Shown here piece by piece: positions 8,155 to 16,920 of a stretch of DNA of 64,000 bases. Where the stretch lies: the NCBI GenBank assembly GCA_021780075.1, contig JAJXZL010000022.1:62001-126000 (forward strand), written 5' to 3'. A program made the position numbers and the translations under genes. The notes beneath the pieces were generated by a model that saw only the letters and a list, made by a program, of their open reading frames with translations, was not told where the DNA came from and did no database searches. Position 1 is the stretch's first letter, and each line of letters begins with the position of its first letter. Source of the DNA: Acidobacteriota bacterium. GTDB taxonomy: Bacteria; Acidobacteriota; Terriglobia; Terriglobales; Acidobacteriaceae.

Positions 8155-8928
8155 CTAAAGCCCAAGCCCGCCATCTACGGCCAGTATCTGGCCTGTGATG
8201 AAGGCAGGGCCCGCTGCGAAAAAGAGCACAGCTTCGGCGACATCTGCGGCGGTTCCGTTGCGCCCGATGGGCGTGCGTGCGGCAAAGCGCGCAGCTTCCT
8301 CGCGCGCGTCTTCATCCTGCTCAATCCAGCCAGGCGCAACGCAATTCACGCTGACCTCCGGGGCAAATGCCTTGGCCATGGCCTGAGTCAGCATGTGCAG
8401 CGCGGCCTTTGAGGCGCAATAGTGTGCGTGGTCCGCCCAGGCGTGCAGGCCCCCCAGTGAGCCAATGTTGATAATGCGGCCATGAACCTGGCGCAGATGG
8501 GCGACCGCTTCCCGCGCTACCAGAAATGGCCCGCGCGCGTTGGTCTCGAAGACCGCATCCCATTGCTCCAGCGTGATGCGGTCGAGCGGCGCGGACTCAA
8601 ACACGGCAGCATTGTTGACCAGCAGATCAATCTGCCCGTGAAATGCTGCCGCAGCAGCGACTGCCGCGCGCACTGAAGCCTCGGAACGCACATCGCACGG
8701 CACGGCCTGGACGCGACGGCCAAGATCCCTGATTGCCTGTACCGTTTGTGCAGCCTCAGCAGAGGAATTCAGGCAGGTGATGGTCACGTCCGCGCCAGCC
8801 TGTGCGAGCGACAAGGCTATCTGCCGACCGATGCGCCGAGCGCCCCCGGTGACCAGCGCCGATTTGCCTTGCAACGTCGGTATTGGCATCCAATTGCTGC
8901 TCGGGAGTCGAGGAGACAGGACCGGCAC
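8155..8928 (-). CDS. SDR-family NAD(P)-dependent oxidoreductase
   Basis: About 257 residues. The cofactor motif TGGARRIG and NNAA follow the classical SDR pattern; the active site is Ser (INIGSLGG), Tyr and Lys in YCASKAAL. The C-terminus, GQILAVDGGLGL, is FabG-like. The ARRIG form is common in pteridine reductase and FolM-like SDRs, so a pterin or ketoacyl substrate is possible. GTG 8928 overlaps the stop of the upstream gene (TAGTG), suggesting translational coupling; ATG 8889 (MPIPTLQGK) is an alternative without a ribosome site either. Confidence 0.88.
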   Translation of the reverse strand: MPVLSPRLPSSNWMPIPTLQGKSALVTGGARRIGRQIALSLAQAGADVTITCLNSSAEAAQTVQAIRDLGRRVQAVPCDVRSEASVRAAVAAAAAFHGQIDLLVNNAAVFESAPLDRITLEQWDAVFETNARGPFLVAREAVAHLRQVHGRIINIGSLGGLHAWADHAHYCASKAALHMLTQAMAKAFAPEVSVNCVAPGWIEQDEDAREEAARFAARTPIGRNGTAADVAEAVLFFAAGPAFITGQILAVDGGLGL

Positions 8929-9518
8929 TACTGCGGTTGGGGCTGGCTGGCCGGAGGCTGCGTCGCGTTCTGGCCGGTAGACCCGGTGGACTTGTCTTGG
9001 GATTTACCCTTGGCGGCCTTGTCCTTGGGGTTTGCGTCGCCGGCCTTTGTGTCTTTGGCAGCATCCGCGGGCTTGCCGGATTTGCTTCCGGCATCGGCTG
9101 TTTCGCTTGGCTTCTGGTAGATGGAGTATTGCTGGCCAGGGCGCTTCAGCTTGACCTCAAGCGCCATTTCAGGTTTGTCGATGTCGTATTCCTGTCCGTA
9201 GGTCTGGTATCCCTTGGCAATCACCTGCAACAGAACCTTGGAACCTGTGGGCAGCACGTCGATTACGGTCTTCCCGTCCTCGTTCGTCTTCAGTTCCATG
9301 TTACCCTTGTCGCCCACCAGTTGAAAGATCACCGAGGCGTTCTCGATTGGGTCTCCATCGTCATTGCGGAGAATGGTCACTTCAATCCGCGTGGTGGCGG
9401 GAGGAGCCTTGTACTTGCGTCCGCGATGACTGGAAGTCTGCGCTAGAACCGCAACACTGGCGGCCAGTCCGAGGACGGCTGCAATTACGGCAAAACGGAG
9501 AATGGAACGGTGCCACAT
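8928..9518 (-). CDS. Secreted protein with carboxypeptidase-regulatory-like domain
   Basis: About 196 residues. A signal peptide (hydrophobic segment ending ASVAVLAQ, residues 8-27) precedes a beta-sandwich-like domain at about 40-125: IEVTILRNDDGDPIENASVIFQL, TNEDGKTVIDVLPTG, KLLLQV-type strands, as in CarboxypepD-regulatory/Cna-B folds. After residue 135 the chain is Lys/Asp/Ser/Gln-rich and probably disordered, ending in PPASQPQPQ. ATG 9518 is preferred over ATG 9527, because the latter overlaps a TACAAT box lying seven bases before 9518. Function unknown; likely periplasmic or surface. Coupled to the SDR gene downstream. Confidence 0.75.
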   Translation of the reverse strand: MWHRSILRFAVIAAVLGLAASVAVLAQTSSHRGRKYKAPPATTRIEVTILRNDDGDPIENASVIFQLVGDKGNMELKTNEDGKTVIDVLPTGSKVLLQVIAKGYQTYGQEYDIDKPEMALEVKLKRPGQQYSIYQKPSETADAGSKSGKPADAAKDTKAGDANPKDKAAKGKSQDKSTGSTGQNATQPPASQPQPQ

Positions 9519-9525
9519 GGCATCC

Positions 9526-9531
9526 ATTGTA
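9526..9531 (-). promoter_or_regulatory. -10 box of a putative leaderless promoter
   Basis: On the minus strand TACAAT, seven bases before ATG 9518. It overlaps an alternative ATG at 9527. Confidence 0.45.
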
Positions 9532-9681
9532 CCCTTTGGCGTATACGACAGGCGAGAGGGGAAATTGTAGCTCGAGGGCGGACAGGGAGCCGGAAGCCGC
9601 CTCCGGAAAGTCTATCGCTTTCTGTTTCAAACAGATTTCCGGCAAAAGTGATGAAGCGGGTAAACTGGAAAAGAGGTCGCT

Positions 9682-10932
9682 ATGCCAGATATTCAACGCA
9701 GGAAGACGGGGACGGTCAGAATCGGGCAGGTTCGTGTGGGCTGGGAGGTTCCGGTCGTCGTGCAGTCCATGACCAACACCGACACGGCGGACATCGCCGG
9801 CACCATTGAACAGGTGGCGGCCCTGGCGCTGGCGGGCTCTGAGATTGTCCGCGTCACGGTGAACAACGAAGACGCGGCGGCAGCGGTTCCGCATATCGTC
9901 GAGGGTCTGGATAAGCGCGGCATCCGCGTTCCGATTGTGGGTGACTTCCACTACAACGGCCACCTGCTGCTCAAGAAATTTCCGGCAGCGGCCAAGGCGC
10001 TGGCTAAGTACCGCATCAATCCAGGAAATGTATCGATCGGGCGCAAGGACGATGACAACTTCCGCACCATGGTGGAGTGCGCGGTGGAGAACCACAAGCC
10101 GGTCCGCATCGGCGTGAACTGGGGCTCGCTGGATCAGTCTCTGCTAACCCGGATGATGGATGAGAACAACCGCCTGGCCGATCCGCTGCCGGCGCGCGAC
10201 GTAATGATGGAAGCAATCGTGGTGAGCGCGCTGGAGTCGGCCAAAGCCGCCGAGCACTACGGGCTTGGGCACGACATGATCATCCTCTCGGCCAAAGTGA
10301 GCGGCGTGCGTGACCTGATCGATGTCTACACCAACCTGGCCGCGCGCTGCGACTATCCGCTGCACCTGGGTCTGACCGAGGCGGGCATGGGCTCGAAGGG
10401 CCTGATCGCCTCCACTGCCGGACTGGCTCCGCTGCTGCTCGCGGGCATTGGCGACACCATCCGCGTAAGCCTGACGCCCAAGCCGGGCGGCGACCGCACA
10501 GAAGAGGTGCTGGCAGCGCAGCAGATTCTGCAGTCGCTCTCCATTCGCAGCTTTATGCCGCAGGTGACGAGCTGCCCCGGCTGCGGGCGCACGACAAGCA
10601 CGTATTTTCAGGAGCTGGCCGAGCAGATTCAAACCTACCTGCGCACGTCCATGCCGGAGTGGCGCAAGAAGTATCCCGGCGTGGAAGAGCTGAAGCTGGC
10701 AGTAATGGGCTGCGTGGTGAACGGGCCGGGCGAGTCAAAGCACGCCAACCTGGGCATCAGCCTGCCGGGCACATTTGAGGAGCCCAAGGCCCCGGTCTAT
10801 GTGGATGGCAAGCTTTACACGACACTGCGCGGCGACACGATTGTGGCCGAGTTCAAGCAGATTCTGGACAACTACGTGGAGAGCCACTACGGCCAGGGCG
10901 CGAAGAGCAGCGAACTGGTGGGCGCGCGATAA
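9682..10932 (+). CDS. ispG: 4-Hydroxy-3-methylbut-2-en-1-yl diphosphate synthase (MEP pathway)
   Basis: Iron-sulfur enzyme that turns methylerythritol cyclodiphosphate into HMBPP, the penultimate MEP step; feeds squalene and hopanoids made by the genes at 21-32 kb. 416 residues. The TIM-barrel part begins [12 protein letters not shown] and [11 protein letters not shown]. The C-terminal part has the three cluster cysteines: CPGCGRT and [15 protein letters not shown] lies 7 bases before the ATG. Its partner ispH is at 32379 on the other strand. Downstream is a stem-loop at 10966. Confidence 0.97.
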   Translation: MPDIQRRKTGTVRIGQVRVGWEVPVVVQSMTNTDTADIAGTIEQVAALALAGSEIVRVTVNNEDAAAAVPHIVEGLDKRGIRVPIVGDFHYNGHLLLKKFPAAAKALAKYRINPGNVSIGRKDDDNFRTMVECAVENHKPVRIGVNWGSLDQSLLTRMMDENNRLADPLPARDVMMEAIVVSALESAKAAEHYGLGHDMIILSAKVSGVRDLIDVYTNLAARCDYPLHLGLTEAGMGSKGLIASTAGLAPLLLAGIGDTIRVSLTPKPGGDRTEEVLAAQQILQSLSIRSFMPQVTSCPGCGRTTSTYFQELAEQIQTYLRTSMPEWRKKYPGVEELKLAVMGCVVNGPGESKHANLGISLPGTFEEPKAPVYVDGKLYTTLRGDTIVAEFKQILDNYVESHYGQGAKSSELVGAR

Positions 10933-10965
10933 GCAGGCCGTTTCCCGCAAAATCCGATGCATCAC

Positions 10966-10992
10966 CGCCGGCAGGTTCAATCACTGCCGGCG
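10966..10992 (+). terminator. Stem-loop after ispG
   Basis: Nine-bp perfect stem CGCCGGCAG / CTGCCGGCG with a 9-nt loop, 34 bases after the ispG stop. No T-run follows (CCTTCCCTT), so intrinsic termination is doubtful. Confidence 0.4.
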
Positions 10993-11051
10993 CCTTCCCT
11001 TCAGCGCCAGCCTCGGTTAGTCTCGATGTAGTCCTCCGATAGAACCGAACC

Positions 11052-11582
11052 ATGCGTTGGCTGGCGCACATCACGACTCTGGGAATTGTAGCGGCTTCTC
11101 TGCCCTGCTGGGCAGGCGGCAAACAGAAGCCGTGCGTCTCCGCCGATGAAGCAACCAAGATGGTGAACAAGGATGTCTGCGTCACCGCGCATATTTACGA
11201 CGTGGTGGAGTTGCCGGACGGGACGCGCTATCTGGACGTCTGCTCGCCAGATACGCCGGATGCGCAATGTCGGTTCACGATCATCAATCCATGGGAAGAC
11301 CGCGAAGATGTGGGCGATCTGCGCAAGTTCCGCGATATGGATGTGCATGTGCGCGGCATCGTCAAGCCGATGCACGGACGCGCGGGCATGGTGCTGAACC
11401 ATGTGCGGCAGTTCAATGGCGGACCGCCTAAGTTCGCGCCCAATCCGAGGCTGCTGCATGGGTTTGCAGGCGATCAGGAGCGCCCGCCGGTCAGCGACCC
11501 GAACCTGCACACATACGGCGGGCATCGCTCCTTCATGAATTCGCGCTCGCAGGTACCGCTGGACAAAAACGCGGCAAAGTAG
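11052..11582 (+). CDS. Exported protein, OB-fold-like, function unknown
   Basis: 176 residues. A signal peptide (MRWLAHITTLGIVAASLPCWA) is followed by CVSADEATKMVNKDVCVTAHIYDVVE, then a strand-rich stretch with the phrase DVHVRGIVKP. The pattern of a nucleic-acid-binding OB fold fused behind short signal peptides is plausible but I cannot prove it. Two cysteine pairs (CV...VCV and C...QC) could form disulfides. The C-terminal 40 residues are Pro/His-rich. TAGAAC lies six bases before the ATG, a weak match to the leaderless pattern. It stands alone between ispG and a convergent glycosyltransferase. Confidence 0.7.
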   Translation: MRWLAHITTLGIVAASLPCWAGGKQKPCVSADEATKMVNKDVCVTAHIYDVVELPDGTRYLDVCSPDTPDAQCRFTIINPWEDREDVGDLRKFRDMDVHVRGIVKPMHGRAGMVLNHVRQFNGGPPKFAPNPRLLHGFAGDQERPPVSDPNLHTYGGHRSFMNSRSQVPLDKNAAK

Positions 11583-11590
11583 AGGCCCGA

Positions 11591-12799
11591 CTACCATTCA
11601 GGAACGGCATGGCGTCGCAGCTCGGCGAGGGAATATCGTGTGCCGCGCCAGTCCACGCCGTTGCGCGCCAAAGCCAGAACCATGGAACGCAGGAAAGAGA
11701 ACGTCACAAGCGCCGTGGCAGGAGCGAAAAAGAGCGCCATCCAGGGCGTGACCTGCGTGACCCGCCGGTTGGCGAGGTAAACCAGGCCGATTGCAGCGTA
11801 CGTCACGAGTCCGGCTACCAGCGACCATCCACCGGCCGCCATTGCCACAAGCGGCCAGACGGCCAGCATGGCCATGCCCAGGCTGGCCGCCAGCGTAAGA
11901 CCGACGCGGAAGCGGTAGATTGCGAAGCCGTTCTTTTCCATCAGGCGCACCACGGCCAGCGCGCCATCTATCCAGCGAATGCGCACCAGGCCTGCTCCGA
12001 CGGCCACGCGCTGCGCAAAGCCGCCGCGCTTGACGCGCCAGCCCAGGCGCAGGTCGTCGAGCACTTCCATACGCAGGGCCTCAAAGCCGCCCACCTGCGT
12101 GTAAACTGCGCGCCGGATAAGGTTGAAGCCGCCGACGCCGAGGAAGTCCCTTGCCTTGGGGTCGGAGACCTTCCACAGTCGAACCGCCCACTGCGCCAGC
12201 ACCTGCATAGTGGCCAGCATGGCGCGCTCGCCGGTTGTCTTGAGGATGAGCGAGGGCAGCAGAACGAGATGATCGGCATGAGAAGCAAGCGCCTCGCGCA
12301 GAGCGAGCTGAAGCGCCTGCGGATGGAACTGAACATCACCGTCTGTGAAAAGAATCCAGGGGGCGGTTGCCTGTTGCGCGGCCAGAGCCATGGCATGAGG
12401 CTTTCCCAACCAGCCAGCGGGCAGTTCACGGATATGCAGCACCTGCAGACTGTGCGCACCTCCGCTGGCGGCTGCTTGAAGGGCCATCGCATCCATACGC
12501 TCTCCAGTGTGGTCGGTGGACCGGTCGTTGACGGCAATAATCTGCAGTCGCAGCCGGGTGGAGGCCAGCAGCGACCTGAGCGTGGACTGAATCGCCGCTT
12601 CCTCATTGCGTGCGGGCACAATGACGGTGAGGTGCGGACCCTCACCCGGAGGCAAGGCCGGCAAATCGGCATCTTTGCCCGTCAGATCAGGCAGGCGCGC
12701 CATGCCGTGCAGTGCGGTGACGGCCTGCCACGCCCAGACAAGAGCCCCTAACCAACTAATAAAAAAGAAGACGTACGCCGCCGTGCCTGCTGGAGCCAT
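11591..12799 (-). CDS. Membrane glycosyltransferase family 2 (HpnB/CrtQ-like)
   Basis: 402 residues. An N-terminal membrane segment precedes a GT-A domain: VIVPARNEEAA, VNDRSTDHTG, LPAGWLGKPHA and FTDGDVQF (the DxD-type metal site). Three or four membrane helices follow after residue 295. The GW-GK motif resembles HpnB and carotenoid/diaponeurosporenoate glycosyltransferases. Because a hopanoid cluster lies a few kb away, a hopanoid or other lipid acceptor is possible, but this is inference. GATACT lies six bases before the ATG and no ribosome site is seen. Confidence 0.83.
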   Translation of the reverse strand: MAPAGTAAYVFFFISWLGALVWAWQAVTALHGMARLPDLTGKDADLPALPPGEGPHLTVIVPARNEEAAIQSTLRSLLASTRLRLQIIAVNDRSTDHTGERMDAMALQAAASGGAHSLQVLHIRELPAGWLGKPHAMALAAQQATAPWILFTDGDVQFHPQALQLALREALASHADHLVLLPSLILKTTGERAMLATMQVLAQWAVRLWKVSDPKARDFLGVGGFNLIRRAVYTQVGGFEALRMEVLDDLRLGWRVKRGGFAQRVAVGAGLVRIRWIDGALAVVRLMEKNGFAIYRFRVGLTLAASLGMAMLAVWPLVAMAAGGWSLVAGLVTYAAIGLVYLANRRVTQVTPWMALFFAPATALVTFSFLRSMVLALARNGVDWRGTRYSLAELRRHAVPEW

Positions 12800-12805
12800 A
12801 ATGCC

Positions 12806-12811
12806 AGTATC
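12806..12811 (-). promoter_or_regulatory. -10-like hexamer before the GT2 gene
   Basis: On the minus strand GATACT, six bases before the start codon at 12799. It fits the leaderless pattern. Confidence 0.35.
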
Positions 12812-12862
12812 GCCGAACAGGGTGCCTGCCGGGTTGCTTCGCCGCGACTCAGGTTACCGACA

Positions 12863-14116
12863 TCAAAGGCCGGGATGCGGAGCCTCTTCGAGCAGCGGAG
12901 CAAAGCGCGCACCAGCCCAGAGAATCGCACAGGAAACAACCAGGGCGATGAGCGTTGCGCCCAGGCCAAGGCGCAGGCTCTTTTCGCGGTCGGAGATTGC
13001 GCCGATAATTTGCGGCGAAAATGAGTCGCCAAAGAAGTGGATGCAGAACAGGTTGAGCGAAACGGCCGTGGCGCGGACAGAAGCGGAAACCGAGTTGATG
13101 ATGGCGGCATTGAGCGGCCCGGTGTTGAGGAAGAGGAAGAACTCGGCAACTAAGAGCGTCGGCAGCTCCCATGAAGGAGGGCCGAAAAACACGAGTGCTC
13201 CACAGGGCAGCGTGAGGACGACGCTCCAGAACGAGACGAGATAGAGGGCGCGGTGATTGGTGCGGAGCCAGCGCTGCGCCAGCCATCCGCCCACCAGAGT
13301 TCCGGCAATGCCATCGACCACCGTAATAGCGCCAACAGCGAGGCTGGCGTTGCTCACCGAGAGCCCGGCGGAGCGATGAAGAAAAGTGGGCACCCAGGCC
13401 GAGATGCCGCCCATGGCGAAGGTGAGTGCCGCCAGGCCAAAGGTAGCCGAGAGGAATGCGGGATTGCGGAAGAGTCCGGCAACCGTTGCGCGGTCCGCCG
13501 TAGTGCGCGCGCGGTCATTGGCGCCGCGCTCCGGCTCGTGGCCCAGCCAGCCATACAACGCAGCAATGGCGAGGCCGGGAATGGCACAGAGGAAGAAGGG
13601 CGCGCGCCATCCGTAGTGGGTACCGAGCTGCCCACCAGCCATGTAACCCAGAGCAGCCCCCACGGGGATTGCCAGATAAAAGAAGGATAGGATTCGATTG
13701 CGGTCGCGGGGGGGGTAGAAGTCCGCGAGCACAGCGGGCGCGAAGATGCCGAAGGTGGCCTCTCCCACGCCGACCAGCGCATGACGTATGTAGAGCGTCC
13801 AATAATCGTGGACCCAGGCGGTTCCGAGCGTGGCAAGGCTCCAGAGAATTGCGCCGAAGAGAATCAGGGGCTTGCGTGGAAACCTGTCGCCCAGCCAGCC
13901 GGTGAGCGGCGCCACCAGCATGTAGGTCACAAACAGCGCGGTCGTAAGCGCGCCCATCTGCTGGTCACTAGAGTGGAATTCGCTCTGGATGAGCGGCTGT
14001 GCACCGGGTAGGATGTAGCGATCAATGTAGTTGATCAGATTGAGGCCGAGGAGCAGCACAAACGTCCCCAGCGCGGGGCTGATGTAGTCGCGGACAGCTT
14101 GAGACGATGTGGACAA
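12863..14116 (-). CDS. MFS transporter, Spinster-like
   Basis: 417 residues with about 12 membrane segments. NLINYIDRYILPGAQPLIQ in the first helix and GWLGDRFPRKPLILFG in loop 2-3 (the MFS G-x3-D-R/K motif) match the spinster-like (Spns) group, as does VGVGEATFGIFAPAVLADFYPP. The substrate is not known; relatives move lipids, sugars or organic acids. The start at 14116 is TTG with AGGA about 11 bases upstream and is uncertain. It lies 63 bp upstream of the GT2 start and is on the same strand. Confidence 0.85.
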   Translation of the reverse strand: MSTSSQAVRDYISPALGTFVLLLGLNLINYIDRYILPGAQPLIQSEFHSSDQQMGALTTALFVTYMLVAPLTGWLGDRFPRKPLILFGAILWSLATLGTAWVHDYWTLYIRHALVGVGEATFGIFAPAVLADFYPPRDRNRILSFFYLAIPVGAALGYMAGGQLGTHYGWRAPFFLCAIPGLAIAALYGWLGHEPERGANDRARTTADRATVAGLFRNPAFLSATFGLAALTFAMGGISAWVPTFLHRSAGLSVSNASLAVGAITVVDGIAGTLVGGWLAQRWLRTNHRALYLVSFWSVVLTLPCGALVFFGPPSWELPTLLVAEFFLFLNTGPLNAAIINSVSASVRATAVSLNLFCIHFFGDSFSPQIIGAISDREKSLRLGLGATLIALVVSCAILWAGARFAPLLEEAPHPGL

Positions 14117-14208
14117 GCAGCGTTGATCCTGAAAGGCAAAAGCGAGAACTCACGAATATCACACCCTGCCGGGAGCCGCGCAACACCGGGTGCAGCGAGT
14201 AGCAACCC

Positions 14209-14607
14209 TCAGGCAGCAGGGCGGGGCCAGCGCGCTTCCACGGTGGTGCCAATGCCGCCACGGGGGCGGAACTCGCCGCGCACCACTGCCCAGACGGGGT
14301 TGCAGGCCTTCACCACGTCTTCAAGCACCTGATTGACGATGTTTTCCTGAAAGATCCCAAGATTGCGATAGCTGAAGAGGTACTCTTTCAGCGATTTCAG
14401 CTCCAGGCACCGGTGCCTGGGCATGTAGCGTATGGTCAGGACGCCAAAATCGGGAAGCCCGGTTTTGGGGCACACCGAGGTCAGCTCCGGGTCGTCGATT
14501 ACGATTTCGTAGCCCGGGAACTGGTTCTGCCACGTCTCGATGGCGGGAAAGGCAAAGTCCAGGCCAGCCTTGGCATGGTCGTCAGTGTAGCGGGGTTCCT
14601 GTGACAT
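14209..14607 (-). CDS. queF: NADPH-dependent 7-cyano-7-deazaguanine (preQ0) reductase
   Basis: Reduces the nitrile preQ0 to preQ1 in queuosine synthesis. 132 residues, the size of the short unimodular QueF. The active-site Cys is in SVCPKTGLPDFG; the QueF motif ELKSLKEYLFSYRN with the substrate Glu follows. ATG 14607 is chosen because family members start shortly before YTDDH; a frame to 14739 has no ribosome site. TACAAT lies exactly six bases before the ATG. No other queuosine gene is in the window. Confidence 0.95.
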   Translation of the reverse strand: MSQEPRYTDDHAKAGLDFAFPAIETWQNQFPGYEIVIDDPELTSVCPKTGLPDFGVLTIRYMPRHRCLELKSLKEYLFSYRNLGIFQENIVNQVLEDVVKACNPVWAVVRGEFRPRGGIGTTVEARWPRPAA

Positions 14608-14613
14608 GATTCG

Positions 14614-14619
14614 ATTGTA
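14614..14619 (-). promoter_or_regulatory. -10 box of a putative leaderless promoter (queF)
   Basis: TACAAT on the minus strand, then six bases and ATG 14607. No ribosome site is present. Confidence 0.5.
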
Positions 14620-14718
14620 CGAGTCCTCTGAAGAGCTGGCCAGAGTGCTGGACACGTTGGATTTTTCTGATTCCTCGGGACATGTTTTGAGTCCTATATA
14701 CTGTCTCAGGTTAAGTGA

Positions 14719-15957
14719 ATGGCTGAAGCAAGAAAGCAACTGGACAGGCGCTGGCTTTGGCTTGGCGCCGGCATCTTACTAATCGTGGTGTTTTTTCTGG
14801 TGCGCGAGCTTACCCGGCAGCGCCTGCCAGTGCGCATCGCCACCGTTACCCGCGATTCACTGGCCAGTACAGTAAGCACCAATGGTCGCGTGGAGCCTGT
14901 GGTCAACTACCAGGTCCATAGTCCCATTTCCACCACGGTGAAAGCGGTCTACGTACAGCCCGGTGACGTAGTCGCCGCGGGGAAGGTGCTGCTGGTGCTG
15001 GATGATCTGGATGCGCGTGCCCGTGTGGCCTCCGCCGAGAGCGGCGTCAAGTCAGCGCAGGCAGCTCTGGATACGGTTCTGAACAACGGAACGCTGGAGC
15101 AGCGCCAGATGGCCGCCGCTGACGTGGTGCATGACCGGCTGGAGCGCGATCAGGCGCAGCGCGACCTGGATACCCTCATCAAGCTGAATGCCACAGGAGC
15201 CGCGTCACTCGGCGAGGTTGCCGCTGCCCGGCAACGGCTAGCCGGCGCAGTGGCCGCCCTCAATACATCAGAAGAAAGCGCACGGAACCGATACACGGCT
15301 TCGGATGTGTCCCGCGCACGGGCCGCTCTGGCCGACGCGGAGGCCAATCTAGCCGCAGCGCGTGCAGTGCTGGAGCAAACCACGGTTCGCGCGCCGATCA
15401 CCGGCACAGTATACAGCCTGAACACGGCAGCGACCGAGTTCGCCGAAGACGGCAAGACGCTGCTGCAGATCGCCGATCTGCACCACGAGCGCGTGCGAGC
15501 TTATTTTGACGAACCGGAGATCGGGCGACTAGCTGTTGGCCAATCCATCCTCATCAAATGGGACGCCAAGCCGGAACTTGTATGGCATGGACACATCGAA
15601 CGCACACCTATCACCGTCATCACCGTTGGCACGCGCACCGTGGGCGAAGTGCTTGTCACGATTGACGGCGGCGACGGCACTTTACTTCCGGAAACCAACG
15701 TGACAGTAACCGTAACTACATCAAGCCAGTCTGACGTGCTGAATATCCCCCGCGAGTCGCTCTTTTCACAGAGCGGAAAACCCTATGTTTTCAAGGTTGT
15801 AGGTGATGAGCTACAAAAGACCCCGGTGGTGACGGGCGCCCTGAATCTAACGCAGGTGGCCATTCTGTCCGGGCTTGCGCAGGGCGACAAGGTAGCGACG
15901 GGGACAAGTTCCGGAGAGCCTTTGCAGGCAGGCATGCCCATTAAGGTTGTGCAGTGA
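14719..15957 (+). CDS. HlyD/RND-type periplasmic adaptor protein
   Basis: 412 residues. One N-terminal membrane anchor (LWLGAGILLIVVFFLV, about 13-28) is followed by a barrel-sandwich lipoyl half (VQPGDVVAAGKVLLVLDD), a long coiled-coil hairpin rich in Ala/Arg/Gln (about 95-225), the second lipoyl half (TTVRAPITGTVYS) and a beta-barrel domain. Such proteins join an inner-membrane pump to a TolC-type channel. Here the TPR and TolC genes follow directly, but no ABC or RND pump gene is present. A TATACT box lies 16 bases before the ATG, so a short leader is likely. Confidence 0.9.
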   Translation: MAEARKQLDRRWLWLGAGILLIVVFFLVRELTRQRLPVRIATVTRDSLASTVSTNGRVEPVVNYQVHSPISTTVKAVYVQPGDVVAAGKVLLVLDDLDARARVASAESGVKSAQAALDTVLNNGTLEQRQMAAADVVHDRLERDQAQRDLDTLIKLNATGAASLGEVAAARQRLAGAVAALNTSEESARNRYTASDVSRARAALADAEANLAAARAVLEQTTVRAPITGTVYSLNTAATEFAEDGKTLLQIADLHHERVRAYFDEPEIGRLAVGQSILIKWDAKPELVWHGHIERTPITVITVGTRTVGEVLVTIDGGDGTLLPETNVTVTVTTSSQSDVLNIPRESLFSQSGKPYVFKVVGDELQKTPVVTGALNLTQVAILSGLAQGDKVATGTSSGEPLQAGMPIKVVQ

Positions 15958-16916
15958 GGAAGATGCTTGAGGCCGGCGTGTTGGCCGCTACCATGGCCGT
16001 CACAGCGTATGGGCAGGCTCCGCAGGGGCAGCTTGCCCAGGCCAATGCCGCGCTGCAGGCAGGGGAGGCCGACCATGCCCTCGTCCTGCTCAGTTCCCTT
16101 CCTTCATCCGCGGAGTCCCATAACCTCACATGCCGCGTTCAGTTGACGCTGGAGCACTGGGATGCTGCGGCAGATGAGTGCGAGCAGGCTGTCCGATGGG
16201 ACGGGCAGAACTCGAACTATCACATGTGGCTGGGCCGCGCCCTGGGCGAAAAGGCAGACCGCGCATCGTTTCTGAGCGCTTACTCCCTCGCCAAGCGCGT
16301 ACGCGCGGAGTTTGAAGCAGCCGTACAACTGAACCCACGCAACGCCGAAGCGCTTGCCGACTTGGGCGAGTTCTATAGCGAAGCTCCGGGCATCGTGGGC
16401 GGCGGTGACGACAAGGCGGCAGGAGTGGCCGCGCAACTGGACAAGGTCGATGCAGCGCGCGCGCGCGAATTGCGCGGGCGCATTGCCGAAGAGCACAAAG
16501 ACTATACGGCTGCTGAGCGGGATTTCAGACAGGCCATCACAGCCAGCGAACATCCGGCCTTTCAGTGGATGAACCTGGCCAGCTTTTATCGCCGGCGTGC
16601 ACGCTGGACGGACATGGAAGCAGCCGTGCAGAGCGGCGTAAAAGCAGCGCAGCACGACGGACACGCCGGCGTTGCACTCTTCGACGGCGCCTCGCTTCTG
16701 ATGCAGGCCAAACGAAACCTGGAACTGGCGGTCAAGATGCTGGAAAGCTACCTGGAGGGCTCCTCGAAAACCGAAGAGGCGCCGGCGTTTGTGGCGCTCA
16801 CGCGGCTTGCCCGGCTGAAAGCGCAGCTTGGCGACGTTGCGGGCGCGCAGCGCGAACGGGCGGCGGCGCTGGCACTGGCCCATGACTACCGGCCCGCGCT
16901 GGACCTGAAATTTTGA
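15954..16916 (+). CDS. Exported TPR-repeat protein
   Basis: 320 residues. A signal peptide (VLAATMAVTAYGQA) and then several tetratricopeptide-type helical pairs, e.g. LAQANAALQAGEADHALVLL, AADECEQAV, AEAALADLGEFYSEAPGIVGGG-like and YTAAERDFRQAI. GTG 15954 overlaps the adaptor's stop (GTGA), showing translational coupling. It lies between adaptor and TolC and may help assemble or regulate the exporter; no known function. Confidence 0.78.
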   Translation: MRKMLEAGVLAATMAVTAYGQAPQGQLAQANAALQAGEADHALVLLSSLPSSAESHNLTCRVQLTLEHWDAAADECEQAVRWDGQNSNYHMWLGRALGEKADRASFLSAYSLAKRVRAEFEAAVQLNPRNAEALADLGEFYSEAPGIVGGGDDKAAGVAAQLDKVDAARARELRGRIAEEHKDYTAAERDFRQAITASEHPAFQWMNLASFYRRRARWTDMEAAVQSGVKAAQHDGHAGVALFDGASLLMQAKRNLELAVKMLESYLEGSSKTEEAPAFVALTRLARLKAQLGDVAGAQRERAAALALAHDYRPALDLKF

Positions 16917-16920
16917 CGGA

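Noticed and set aside
9620-9645. CTGTTTCAAACAG palindrome before ispG as a LexA box
   Set aside because: The spacing between CTGT and ACAG is five bases rather than eight, and ispG has no SOS link.
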